Shown here: in pieces, positions 8,641 through 16,718 of the stretch
How positions within the stretch are numbered: position 1 is the first letter of the stretch
Layout: each line of letters begins with the position of its first letter
The notes under the pieces: model-generated
The model's database searches: none
What the model was told of the DNA's origin: nothing
What the model saw: the letters and a program-made list of their open reading frames with translations, nothing else
NCBI GenBank assembly: GCA_026874595.1
Contig: JAPPUL010000084.1
Span: 297,001 to 361,000 of the forward strand
Source: Sipunculus nudus
Taxonomy: Eukaryota > Annelida > Sipuncula > Golfingiida > Sipunculidae
Direction: 5' to 3'
Length of the DNA stretch: 64,000 nt
Program-made: the position numbers and the translations under genes

Positions 8641-8678
8641 AATGTTAGATGTCATTATGAATGTTAGATGTCATTATG
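8641..8678 (+). repeat. 19-bp tandem duplication
   Basis: Two perfect copies of aatgttagatgtcattatg (8641-8659 and 8660-8678) lie between two plus-strand genes, with a further imperfect copy of the first half just upstream. The unit contains stop codons and appears non-coding. Confidence 0.85.
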
Positions 8679-8777
8679 TATATCATTTAATATCATTATA
8701 ATTTAGTAGACATAATATCTATTATATTTATTATAAAAATCGCACAATCAAATAAAGTTGTAGTTTGATTATGACAT

Positions 8778-9740
8778 ATGACATATATTTTTTTACTATC
8801 AACTATTGTTCTTATGGGTGCTTGTAATACAGATTCTGTAAATGTTGATAAAAAAGGACAAGAGGGCACTAATGAAAAACAAGAAAAAGAAAAAGAAGAA
8901 GAAAAGGACACTGATGGAGGACAAGAAAATACAGAACAATTTGAAACTATCCCTAGCCTTAAAGGCATACTTGATGGAAATGGTAAAACCATTACAATAA
9001 ACTCTTTTGCCCCTGGAGCCAATGGCTTAATAAATGTTATTGAAAGCAGAGCCCAAGTTAAGAATTTAAAGATAAGGTTAGCAGCAAATATTACACTTTC
9101 TGGTGCTTATACAGGCGTGCTTGCAGGTCAAAATGAAGGCAGTATAACTAAAGTACAAATCCTTGGTAACGACAAAACAGTTACTACTAGCCATAGTGGG
9201 AAACACATGTCAGGAGGGCTTATTGGCCAGAATAAAGGAAATATTCAAACCTCTTTCTCAAAAGGAAATATTCAAACCTCTTTCTCAGAAGTTAGTATAA
9301 TAAGTGAGAGCACAAGCAATTCTCCTTATGCAGGCGGACTTATTGGCCAAAATACTGGCACAGTAAAAAATAGCTATTCAACCGGTTCGGAGATTAAGAC
9401 CTTGTCAGTCTTGACCCTTGCTTATGCAGGCGGACTTATTGGCCAAAATACTGGCACAGTAGAATATAGTTATTCGACCGCAACAACTATTGAAGCTAAT
9501 CCGAAGATCGGTAGCGGGTCGGGATATATTGGTCGTTTCATCGGGCAGCGGACAGGTGGTACCTTAGTTAAGAATCTTGTAAAAACGATTTTAAACCCTA
9601 ATCAGAATGTCTATAATAATCAAGGAGGTAATAATGTTAAAGATACAAATGAAGCAGCTGCAACTAGAGAAGCTATTCTTCTTAGCTGGCCTGATAATAT
9701 TTGGAACCTTGAAACGGGGAAATGGCCTACTCTTAAGTAA
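8778..9740 (+). CDS. GLUG-repeat surface lipoprotein
   Basis: The 320 aa product has a short lipoprotein signal with lipobox LMGAC (Cys16), then a Lys/Glu-rich linker (about 24-55), then parallel-beta-helix-like repeats. GLUG-type motifs (GGLIGQNxGxVxxSYSTG) occur at least three times between residues 140 and 240, and related turns (VLAGQNEGSI) precede them. Such repeats occur in large surface or secreted adhesins; this is a short version. The C-terminus ends with a W-x-L-E-T-G-K-W-P-T-L motif common after GLUG domains. An upstream ATG at 8771 is out of frame. A surface role is inferred. Confidence 0.72.
   Translation: MTYIFLLSTIVLMGACNTDSVNVDKKGQEGTNEKQEKEKEEEKDTDGGQENTEQFETIPSLKGILDGNGKTITINSFAPGANGLINVIESRAQVKNLKIRLAANITLSGAYTGVLAGQNEGSITKVQILGNDKTVTTSHSGKHMSGGLIGQNKGNIQTSFSKGNIQTSFSEVSIISESTSNSPYAGGLIGQNTGTVKNSYSTGSEIKTLSVLTLAYAGGLIGQNTGTVEYSYSTATTIEANPKIGSGSGYIGRFIGQRTGGTLVKNLVKTILNPNQNVYNNQGGNNVKDTNEAAATREAILLSWPDNIWNLETGKWPTLK
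9234..9287 (+). repeat. 27-bp in-frame tandem duplication in the GLUG gene
   Basis: A perfect 27 bp direct duplication (9234-9260 and 9261-9287) adds nine residues (KGNIQTSFS) twice. A second pair of identical 41 bp blocks at 9325-9365 and 9421-9461, 96 bp apart, encodes the YAGGLIGQNTGTV core. These near-identical blocks indicate recent repeat amplification within this gene. Confidence 0.88.
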
Positions 9741-9843
9741 GTTAAGCTAAGTGACCTAGAATTTAGTTTAAAGTATTTTATTTTATTATAAAATATTATA
9801 CAAACTTTTATTGCTATTTTTATTGCTAAAAGGACGTAATATT

Positions 9844-10713
9844 TTGTTTTACTTTATACTAAATTCTATTTTCCCAAACTTCTGTAAGCTATGTAACAAT
9901 ATCCTAACCAAAAACAATGTTGGTCTTTGTTCTAAATGTTTTAAGTCAATTCCAAGTATAAAGCAAAATGTACATTGTACTAAATGCTTTTCACCTTCCT
10001 TAAACCCCTTTGAACATTTTGATGAACCATATTCTGAATATTTTGTAAATCCTAAAGAAAAGATAAACTCAAAAGAAAAGAAGATAGATAAAAAGATAGA
10101 CTCAGAAGAAAAGCTAGACTCAAAAGAAAAGCTTACATATGACATTCAAAATGACAACAAAATATGCTTTCCTTGTAAAAATGAACTTATTGGAAAGCAT
10201 TATTATGATAAAAATATATCCCTTTTTAACTATAATAAGCCTATTATAAAAGAGTTGATTCATGAGATAAAGTTCAAGAATAGAAAGGTTTATTCAAACT
10301 TATTTATAGATGACTCTGCAAGATTGCTCTCACAAGAGCTTAAAAAGCATAATGATAAAATAATTACTATGCTACCTGTTCCGCTTTCAAGTCAGTCTAA
10401 AAAAGCACGTGGCTTTAATCAAGCTCATATTTTGGCTAAAAAGATTGCCAAGAAGTGTAATATTAAGTATTCAGATGAAATATTGTTAAAGATTAAGAAT
10501 AATAAACCCCAGTCAACATTAAAATTTAAAGAACGTATCGAAAACCCAAAAGACTGTTATAAGGCAATATTAGAGCATGATGCTACTAAAACTAAGAGAT
10601 TATTTTTGCTTATTGATGATGTCTTTTCAACTGGCAGTACTGTAAACGAGTGTGCTCGCATGCTTAAAATATCAAATAATATTACTATTATCTCCTTTAC
10701 TATTGCAAGATAA
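9844..10713 (+). CDS. comF: ComF family phosphoribosyltransferase-like protein
   Basis: The protein (289 aa from TTG 9844) has an N-terminal zinc ribbon (CKLC, then CSKC and CTKC) and a C-terminal type-I phosphoribosyltransferase fold with LFLLIDDVFSTGSTV near the end. ComF proteins act in DNA uptake or recombination in several bacteria; biochemical activity is unclear. An insertion of about 30 residues rich in Lys, Glu and Ser (PKEKINSKEKKIDKKID...) splits the zinc-ribbon region before CFPC. The frame is open from TTG 9811, but AGGA at 9831-9834 lies nine bases before TTG 9844, which I prefer. It is upstream of rsmE. Confidence 0.82.
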   Translation: MFYFILNSIFPNFCKLCNNILTKNNVGLCSKCFKSIPSIKQNVHCTKCFSPSLNPFEHFDEPYSEYFVNPKEKINSKEKKIDKKIDSEEKLDSKEKLTYDIQNDNKICFPCKNELIGKHYYDKNISLFNYNKPIIKELIHEIKFKNRKVYSNLFIDDSARLLSQELKKHNDKIITMLPVPLSSQSKKARGFNQAHILAKKIAKKCNIKYSDEILLKIKNNKPQSTLKFKERIENPKDCYKAILEHDATKTKRLFLLIDDVFSTGSTVNECARMLKISNNITIISFTIAR

Positions 10714-10788
10714 TATTGCAAGGTAAAATGCAAGATAAAAACTAACTATTTTATTAACCAACTATATTAATTAATAAACTAATTATTT

Positions 10789-11514
10789 ATGCGCTGTATT
10801 TTTATAGAGAAGAATAATTTGTCAGTAAATGACATCTATAAAGAAGCTAACAAAGAACGTATTCATCATATAAAGAATGTGCTTAGATTTCGTATTGGAG
10901 AAAAACTAGAACTTAAAAACTCATCTAAAGCCTATCTTGCAAAACTAGTTGATAGCGCTAATAAAGAATTAATCTTTAAAATAGAAAGTATACGTGACAT
11001 TAAAGTTCAACCTCTTAATATAAATGTATGTCAATCATTAATAAACGAAAAACACTTTATTTTTGCTATCAAAAAACTCACCGAACTTGGAGCATCCAAA
11101 ATAATACCTTATAAAGCAAAATACTCATCTAAAAGTTATAGCAATAAAGAAGCGTTTACAAAATTATCTCGATGGAATAAAATATGTCAAGAAACAGCAC
11201 AGCAGTGTGGTAATGATAACTACCCTACCCTAACCAATATTATAAGAAGTTTAGACGAGCTTAATCTAAATACACCAAATCGTCTCTTTGCAAATGAGAA
11301 GGAAAAAGAAATTACCCTAAAAAAGGCTCTAGATAATATTGATCCAACTAAGGAAATAATTGTTTTAGTTGGTCCTGAAGGGGGATTTACGGATTATGAG
11401 GCTAAAAGAGCTATGGATTTAGATTTTGTATCTGTAGCAATAAGTCACAATATCTTAAAAAGTGAAACTGCGGGTCCTGCTATAGTATGTAATTTATACT
11501 TTCATTTTGAATAG
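10789..11514 (+). CDS. rsmE: 16S rRNA (uracil-1498-N3)-methyltransferase
   Basis: The 241 aa SPOUT-family protein methylates N3 of U1498 in 16S rRNA. It has the N-terminal PUA-like domain (HHIKNVLRFRIGEKLEL near residues 25-41), KKLTELGASKIIPYKAKYS near 91-109, the EIIVLVGPEGGFT motif (about 189-201) and the C-terminal knot HNILKSETAGPAIVCNL (about 219-235). Length is typical (240-250 aa). It starts at ATG 10789 with no good Shine-Dalgarno. It follows comF by 75 bp. Confidence 0.92.
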   Translation: MRCIFIEKNNLSVNDIYKEANKERIHHIKNVLRFRIGEKLELKNSSKAYLAKLVDSANKELIFKIESIRDIKVQPLNINVCQSLINEKHFIFAIKKLTELGASKIIPYKAKYSSKSYSNKEAFTKLSRWNKICQETAQQCGNDNYPTLTNIIRSLDELNLNTPNRLFANEKEKEITLKKALDNIDPTKEIIVLVGPEGGFTDYEAKRAMDLDFVSVAISHNILKSETAGPAIVCNLYFHFE

Positions 11515-11524
11515 ACAAGGTTTT

Positions 11525-11550
11525 AATAATATAAGTTTAACTTATTATTT
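11525..11550 (+). terminator. Possible AT-rich terminator hairpin after rsmE
   Basis: Ten bases after the rsmE stop, AATAATATAAGTT is followed by AACTTATTATT, which pair with one bulge, and then by T-rich sequence. The stem has almost no GC, so termination strength is doubtful. Confidence 0.35.
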
Positions 11551-11732
11551 CTATATAATAGATTAACTAATATTATAGTTAGATTTAAGTATAATATTGC
11601 TCTTTGTGATTCGTTTGTAATGTATATAGTTTTTCTATATAACTTTAATGAGATATTGCATAAAAACTATTTCACAGTCAAATAGTTTAACTTGAGTAAT
11701 CGTTATAATTTATTTTTATTATTTTTTTTAAA

Positions 11733-11763
11733 AGTATAAAAATATTTATACTAATTTAGTATA
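11733..11763. promoter_or_regulatory. Overlapping palindromes, candidate operator of the sulfonate operon
   Basis: Two inverted repeats share a half-site: AGTATAAA (11733-11740) pairs with TTTATACT (11745-11752), and TATACTAATTTAGTATA (11747-11763) is a 17 bp perfect palindrome. They lie about 100 bp before the first gene of the TRAP-hps operon in a 352 bp gap, where a regulator would bind. No hpsR-like regulator gene is adjacent, so the cognate protein is unknown. The rest of the gap shows no coding frame. Confidence 0.45.
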
Positions 11764-11866
11764 CTTAAATGAACATAAGTATTACTTTTGGGAGGTTATA
11801 TTATTATCTTAATTGAGTACTAAATTATGTAGCTAGCATTAAACTAAGAAGAATAGGAGGAATATT

Positions 11867-12082
11867 ATGTTGAGCAAATTATTAAATAGGAAGATATATG
11901 CCCTGTCAGCTTTATTGTTTAGTATATATGTTTTAAATATTATTGTTGGGAAAGTCTCAGTTGTTGTTAGAGAGAGCAATATTCCTATCGATTTAGAGGA
12001 CTCAACAGCGGCTTTGATATTATTTATATCTGTTATATTGTTTGTAACAGGTATTTTTAAATACGAAAAAATTAATCTTTAA
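11867..12082 (+). CDS. Small two-helix membrane protein heading the hps operon
   Basis: I do not recognise this 71 aa protein. It has hydrophobic segments at about residues 10-30 and 47-64, separated by a short charged loop (VVVRESNIPIDLEDS). A strong AGGAGG seven bases before the ATG and a 20 bp gap to the TRAP binding-protein gene argue that it is a real, co-transcribed gene. It is too small to be a DctQ subunit, which is present separately. It could be an accessory membrane component of the transporter; that is only inference. Confidence 0.65.
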   Translation: MLSKLLNRKIYALSALLFSIYVLNIIVGKVSVVVRESNIPIDLEDSTAALILFISVILFVTGIFKYEKINL

Positions 12083-12102
12083 AGTATTAAAGGAGAAAAA
12101 TA

Positions 12103-13305
12103 ATGGAGAGATTAAATACAGAAGATACACTAGCTAAGAGAAGAGATTTCCTAAAGACTAGTGTAAAATATGGTATTACAACAGCATTGCTTGTAGCTGC
12201 GGGCAGCACAGCATGTACAGAGAGTAAGGGTCCGGTAAGCAAAGCTAAAAAGGAAGAAAGCAAAGGAGAAAAAGAAGAAAAGGTAGCTAAAGCATCGCAA
12301 GAAGAAGAAATGAGGCAACAAAATGCTAAATATACAATGACAATAGCTACAGCATATATTATTGGCGCGACAAGAAGCTACCCTATAATGCAGTTAGACC
12401 TAAAAGAGAATATCCAGAATTTAACTAATGGTGAAGTTTATGTAAAATTGGCCCCAGGTGGACAGTTAGGTGCAGGCGGGGCATTAGCTCAAAAAGTCCA
12501 ATCAGGTACAATCCAAGTTGCACAGCATTCTATATCTAACTTCGCTCCTTTTGCCCCGACAGTGGATTTAATCAATGTGCCTTATTGGTGCGGGACAAAT
12601 CAAGAGTTTGTAAATCTTGTTACATCAGAGGGTTGGAAGAAGCACGTAGAGGCAAAGGTAGAAACAAAGGGTTTTAAGCCGCTCTTTTATGTTTGTATAG
12701 ATCCGAGGGTTGTTGCTCTTAGAAAAGGTGTAAGTGGCCCTATTAAAACGCCTGATCAACTTAAAGGGATAAAGTTTAGAGTTCCAGGTTCAAAGATATT
12801 ACAGCAGTTTTATAGATTACTTGGTGCAAATCCAACTCCAGTGGCATGGGGCGAAACTCCATCAGCAATTAAACAAGGTGTTGCTGATGCGCTAGATCCG
12901 TCAGTTGAAGCATTAAATGTATTTGGCTTTAAAGAGATATTATCTCATGTGACGTTCAATAGAGCAGTGCCCGACTCGCAGGTGTATTCCTGTAATCTTA
13001 AATGGCTAAAGTCTCTACCTTCAAAAATCCAGGATGCTATATTAGAGGCAGGTGAAATTACTTTTGCTCAGAATCTAGCTAAAGTGCCTGCGGCAAGAGC
13101 TTATGCAATGTCTGAGCTTGCTAAAAATGGTGTGCAATTTTATAGACCAACTAGTGCAGAAATGTCTCAATGGAAAAATAAAGCAGGTCATCAACTTTCT
13201 GTTTGGAATGATACGAAAAAAGAATTAGCAGGGTCACTTGGAGCATTTGATGAGCTTTTAAAAGCAGCAAATACAAAGAGCAAATACAATGTGAGTGATA
13301 TATAA
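12103..13305 (+). CDS. dctP: TRAP transporter substrate-binding protein (DctP type), probably for DHPS
   Basis: The 400 aa periplasmic binding protein delivers a carboxylate or sulfonate to the DctQM permease. It has a Tat-type N-terminus (RRDFLK at 13-18) and a hydrophobic segment ending in GSTAC (Cys38), which could be a relaxed lipobox, then a Lys/Glu-rich linker (about 42-70) and the DctP domain. The family arginine regions RVPGSKILQQFY and DALDPSVEAL are present. AAAGGAG precedes the ATG. It is followed by dctQ, dctM and hpsN, O, P in the order of known DHPS clusters (hpsKLM TRAP plus hpsNOP), so DHPS is the likely substrate by context. Confidence 0.85.
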   Translation: MERLNTEDTLAKRRDFLKTSVKYGITTALLVAAGSTACTESKGPVSKAKKEESKGEKEEKVAKASQEEEMRQQNAKYTMTIATAYIIGATRSYPIMQLDLKENIQNLTNGEVYVKLAPGGQLGAGGALAQKVQSGTIQVAQHSISNFAPFAPTVDLINVPYWCGTNQEFVNLVTSEGWKKHVEAKVETKGFKPLFYVCIDPRVVALRKGVSGPIKTPDQLKGIKFRVPGSKILQQFYRLLGANPTPVAWGETPSAIKQGVADALDPSVEALNVFGFKEILSHVTFNRAVPDSQVYSCNLKWLKSLPSKIQDAILEAGEITFAQNLAKVPAARAYAMSELAKNGVQFYRPTSAEMSQWKNKAGHQLSVWNDTKKELAGSLGAFDELLKAANTKSKYNVSDI

Positions 13306-13374
13306 GAGAAAATTTATTTATAAAACAATGTTCTGGCTAATCTTTTTGTAGGTTTGCAGATTTGCAGATAGGTA

Positions 13375-13404
13375 TTCAGAAAAGAAAAGCTTTTGACTTT
13401 TGAA
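13375..13404 (+). promoter_or_regulatory. Imperfect hairpin between dctP and dctQ
   Basis: In the 159 bp gap after dctP, TTCAGAAAAGAAAAGC is followed directly by GCTTTTGACTTTTGAA; 12 of 16 positions can pair. Such hairpins downstream of binding-protein genes often stabilise the upstream message or reduce read-through so the binding protein is made in excess. That role is inferred. Confidence 0.35.
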
Positions 13405-13464
13405 TAAAGATTAAAATAAAAACTTCTTAAAAGATTACATTAAAAAATTCATAGGAAGGTAGTA

Positions 13465-13974
13465 ATGAATGTTTTAAAAACAATTGATAAGAACTTAGAA
13501 CAATGGATGTTGATTGTTTTTTATCTGATGATTTTTGTTACAATTTTAATGGAGGTTATACAAAGGTTTGTTTTGAGCTTCTCTACTGCTTGGGGAGAGG
13601 AGATGGCTAGATATTGTTTTATTTATCTTATATGGATATCATCAGCTTTTTGTGTCAAGGAAAGAATACACTTGAAGATAGATTTTATCCTTGCATCCTT
13701 ATCTGATAGAGGCAAGTCAATATTTTATCTTGGTGGAGAGATTATAACCTTAATTGTTGTATCTTTATCCGTCTATTTATCTTTTGAGACAGTGTTGCTT
13801 TCTATTGAGTATCATTCAGTTACTGATGGTCTTCGGATAGTTAAAGCAGTATTTCTATTTGCAGTGCCTTTTGGGCTTTCAATAATGATATTCAGAGTAA
13901 TACAAAATATGTTAAAAGATATAAAGAATATACGACTAAATAATCCTCCCTATGAAGGTAACCCTATTTTTTAG
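13465..13974 (+). CDS. dctQ: TRAP transporter small permease (DctQ type)
   Basis: The 169 aa membrane protein has four predicted transmembrane helices (about residues 12-35, 50-68, 87-110, 125-147) and the family sequence AWGEEMARYCFIYLIWISSAFCVKERIHLKIDF, where W-x-E-E-x-x-R is the DctQ signature. With DctM it forms the sodium-driven membrane part of the transporter. It starts at ATG after GGAAGGTAGTA and its TAG stop lies inside a 17 bp tandem repeat. It sits between dctP and dctM in the hps operon. Confidence 0.88.
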   Translation: MNVLKTIDKNLEQWMLIVFYLMIFVTILMEVIQRFVLSFSTAWGEEMARYCFIYLIWISSAFCVKERIHLKIDFILASLSDRGKSIFYLGGEIITLIVVSLSVYLSFETVLLSIEYHSVTDGLRIVKAVFLFAVPFGLSIMIFRVIQNMLKDIKNIRLNNPPYEGNPIF

Positions 13975-14022
13975 GAAGTCTTTACTATTAGGAAGTCTTT
14001 ACTATTAGGAAGTCTTTGCTAT
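13972..14022 (+). repeat. 17-bp tandem repeat (three copies) after dctQ
   Basis: The unit taggaagtctttactat occurs at 13972-13988, 13989-14005 and 14006-14022 (one base differs in the last). The first copy begins with the dctQ stop codon. Each copy carries AGGAAG, so the array multiplies a purine-rich tract about 50 bp ahead of dctM. Confidence 0.9.
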
Positions 14023-14070
14023 GTAGATTTACACGAAAGATTACACGAATAAGAGTTTTAGGAGTATCTG

Positions 14071-15372
14071 ATGTACGAGTTAACAAGTTCAGGGATTCAA
14101 TATGGGTGGGAAATACTAGTTCCCTTAGTGCTTGCACTTCTTTTGATAGTATTAGCTGTTCGAATATGGGTAGCATTAGCAGTTAGTAGTTTTTTATTAT
14201 TATTTTTGACTGATTCATTGCCAATCGCTTTGATTGGGGAGGCATTGTTTGATGGCGTTGATTTCTTTGCGCTTATAGCAATCCCTCTATTTATTTTAAC
14301 GGGAGATGTTCTTGTTAGGACCGGCTTATCTAATAAACTATTAAATGTTGCTGAGGTTTTTTCAAGCGGTATTAGGAGTGGTTTTGGGACAACTACGGTA
14401 TTAGGCTGTGGTTTTTTTGCTGCAATTTCAGGTTCTGATGCGGCTGGTGCTGCTGCAATTGGTAGAATAACAATAGATAGATTAGTCGAACGAGGTTATC
14501 CAAAGGCATATGCTTGTGCACTTGTTGCCTCAGGAGCTTGTACAGGGATATTAATACCGCCTTCAATTGCATATATAATCGTAGGGTTAATATTAGGAAT
14601 ATCTTCAGCAACTTTATTTAAGGCAGCATTTATTCCCGGGATATTAATATTAGGTTCTATCTTAACTACTAATTTAATTATGAATAAGCTAAATAAGTAT
14701 GAGTCAGGACGTATACCATTTACCCTTAAAAGATTCTGGAGTGTATTAAATGATTCTAAATATGCACTTATAATACCTTTTATTATCCTAGGTGGTATTT
14801 ATAGTGGAGTATTTACTCCAACAGAAGCAGGTGGGGTTGCAGCTGGTGTTGCAATGCTAGTAGGCTTTTTGCAAAAGACAATAACTATTTCAGATATTCC
14901 AAAAATATTTATAGGCTCTGCAAAAGTAACGGGTATTATATTGCCTATAATAGCCTTTTCCTTGCCATTAGCTCAATCTTTTGCGATACTTCAAATACCT
15001 CAAACGTTTGTAGAAATAATGACTTCGTTAACAGATAATCCCTATCTATTAACTGCTTTAATGATAATGATTTTCATGATAGCAGGTCTTTTTATGGAAA
15101 CAACGCCAAACATAGTTATACTCTCTCCAATATTATATCCTCTAGCTCAAGAGATAGGCTTACACCAAATACATTTTTGTATAATAATGATAACTTCCCT
15201 TGGGGTTGGATTTATAACTCCACCTTTGGGCTTGAATCTGTTTGTTATATCAGGTATAACAAATACACCAATATTGAAAATAGCCTATAGAGCAATACCG
15301 TTTGTACTTGGAATGCTTGCGATGGTATTAATAATTGCCTATATACCAAAGCTTTCTTTATGGTTAATGTAA
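14071..15372 (+). CDS. dctM: TRAP transporter large permease (DctM type)
   Basis: The 433 aa, roughly 12-helix permease is the transport subunit of the TRAP system. Recognisable family segments are FDGVDFFALIAIPLFILTGDVLVRTGLS (about residues 60-90), GCGFFAAISGSDAAGAAAIG, ASGACTGILIPPSIAYIIVG (about 152-172) and the C-terminal GVGFITPPLGLNLFVISGI. The length is typical of DctM (about 425 aa). ATG follows AGGAG with a six-base spacer. It is directly followed by hpsN (27 bp), so transport and oxidation are likely co-expressed. Confidence 0.92.
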   Translation: MYELTSSGIQYGWEILVPLVLALLLIVLAVRIWVALAVSSFLLLFLTDSLPIALIGEALFDGVDFFALIAIPLFILTGDVLVRTGLSNKLLNVAEVFSSGIRSGFGTTTVLGCGFFAAISGSDAAGAAAIGRITIDRLVERGYPKAYACALVASGACTGILIPPSIAYIIVGLILGISSATLFKAAFIPGILILGSILTTNLIMNKLNKYESGRIPFTLKRFWSVLNDSKYALIIPFIILGGIYSGVFTPTEAGGVAAGVAMLVGFLQKTITISDIPKIFIGSAKVTGIILPIIAFSLPLAQSFAILQIPQTFVEIMTSLTDNPYLLTALMIMIFMIAGLFMETTPNIVILSPILYPLAQEIGLHQIHFCIIMITSLGVGFITPPLGLNLFVISGITNTPILKIAYRAIPFVLGMLAMVLIIAYIPKLSLWLM

Positions 15373-15399
15373 AACCTTTATACTACTTAGGAGGTAGTT

Positions 15400-16695
15400 A
15401 TGATTAAGTATATTAAAAAAGCTTCTAAGACTGCACATACAGACGAGGGGAATATAAAAGATATTGTTGCTGGAATTTTAGAAAAGATTAGGTTAAATGG
15501 TGAGAAGGAAGTTTTAGAGCTTACAAAGGATTTTGACAAATATGAAGGAGATATTCTTATCCCTAAGTCTGTTATTAAAGAAGCAGAAAATAGCCTTTCT
15601 GAAAGTCTTAAATCAGATATTAAGTTCGCTTATCAGAATGTACATAAATTTGCCAAAGCACAACGAGATAGTTTGCTTGAATTTGAAACAGAATTATCTA
15701 ATGGATTGGTTGCAGGTCAGAAATTAATACCTGTAAACACGGCAGGCTGTTATATTCCGGGAGGAAGATATACACATATAGCCTCTGTTATAATGAGTAT
15801 AACAACTGCAAAAGCTGCAGGAGTTAAGAATATAGTTGCAAGCTCGCCTGTAAAAGATGGAAAAAGTATTCCGGCCTCAGTCTTGTATGCTATGGATATG
15901 TGCGGGGCTGATTACATTTTGGCACTTGGAGGTGCACAATCTATTGCTGCTATGGCTTATGGTTTGTTTACTGGGCATAAAGCTGATATTTTAGTAGGAC
16001 CTGGGAATGCTTTTGTGGCTGAAGCGAAAAGAATGTTATATGGCGAGGTTGGGATTGACATGTTCGCGGGGCCATCGGAAATTGCAGTCATTGCTGATAG
16101 TAGTGCAGATATTGATCTTGTTGCCTATGATTTAGTTGGGCAGGCAGAACATGGACCTACATCACCAGCTTGGTTGTTTACAACAGATGAGAAGCTGGCT
16201 AATAGCGTAAATGATAAAGTTTTATATTTGATAGATAAACTTCCTGAGGTTGCAAAAGCTGCAGCAGGTGCTGCTTGGCGTGATTATGGAGAAATCATTT
16301 TATGTGATACAAAAGAAGAGATTGTAAAAATTAGCGATGAGTATGCAAGCGAGCATCTAGAAGTTCATACTAATAATTTAAACTGGTATTTGGATAACTT
16401 ATCGAATTATGGTTCTTTATTTTTAGGAGAAGAGACAACAGTAGCCTTTGGTGATAAATGTTCTGGGCCGAATCATATTTTGCCGACGAAAGGTGCTGCT
16501 AAATATACAGGTGGTCTTTATGTGGGTAAATTCTTGAAAACAGTTACTTATCAGAAGATGAGTAAAGAGGCCAATAAATATTTGGCTCCGGTAGCGGCAA
16601 GGATATCTAGATTGGAAGGAATGGAAGCCCATGCAAAGACATCAGATGTAAGATTAAGTAAGTATTTTCCTAAGGATAAATTTGATTTAGGATAA
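15400..16695 (+). CDS. hpsN: Sulfopropanediol (DHPS) 3-dehydrogenase, histidinol-dehydrogenase homologue
   Basis: The 431 aa protein belongs to the HisD superfamily but fits HpsN, which oxidises DHPS to sulfolactate with two NAD+. Zinc ligands correspond to Q248, H251, D352 and H411, and the catalytic pair to E318-H319. Two stretches are unlike true HisD: NTAGCYIPGGRYTHIASVI (113-131) and DKCSGPNHILPTKGAAKYTGG (352-372); in HisD these read VGLYVPGG... and DYVAGPNHVLPTGG.... The context decides: a TRAP transporter upstream and SDR (HpsO) and MDR (HpsP) dehydrogenases downstream, with no other his genes. AGGAGG precedes the ATG. Substrate is inferred from family and context. Confidence 0.82.
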   Translation: MIKYIKKASKTAHTDEGNIKDIVAGILEKIRLNGEKEVLELTKDFDKYEGDILIPKSVIKEAENSLSESLKSDIKFAYQNVHKFAKAQRDSLLEFETELSNGLVAGQKLIPVNTAGCYIPGGRYTHIASVIMSITTAKAAGVKNIVASSPVKDGKSIPASVLYAMDMCGADYILALGGAQSIAAMAYGLFTGHKADILVGPGNAFVAEAKRMLYGEVGIDMFAGPSEIAVIADSSADIDLVAYDLVGQAEHGPTSPAWLFTTDEKLANSVNDKVLYLIDKLPEVAKAAAGAAWRDYGEIILCDTKEEIVKISDEYASEHLEVHTNNLNWYLDNLSNYGSLFLGEETTVAFGDKCSGPNHILPTKGAAKYTGGLYVGKFLKTVTYQKMSKEANKYLAPVAARISRLEGMEAHAKTSDVRLSKYFPKDKFDLG

Positions 16696-16704
16696 ATTTG
16701 ATTT
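16673..16704 (+). repeat. 16-bp tandem duplication across the hpsN stop
   Basis: Two perfect copies of aggataaatttgattt (16673-16688, 16689-16704) are followed by a partial third (agga) that supplies the Shine-Dalgarno AGGAG of hpsO. The hpsN stop TAA (16693-16695) is in the second copy, so the duplication has probably altered the hpsN C-terminus and the spacing to hpsO. Confidence 0.88.
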
Positions 16705-16718
16705 AGGAGTGTAGTTTT

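Noticed and set aside
8389-8655. 88-aa minus-strand frame over the 3' end of the secreted protein gene
   Set aside because: It lies opposite a gene with a clear signal peptide and continuous coding sense, and has no start signal.
15400-16695. Histidinol dehydrogenase (hisD) of histidine biosynthesis
   Set aside because: The fold and zinc ligands match, but the substrate-region motifs are of the HpsN type and no his genes are adjacent; TRAP, SDR and MDR neighbours fit DHPS catabolism.
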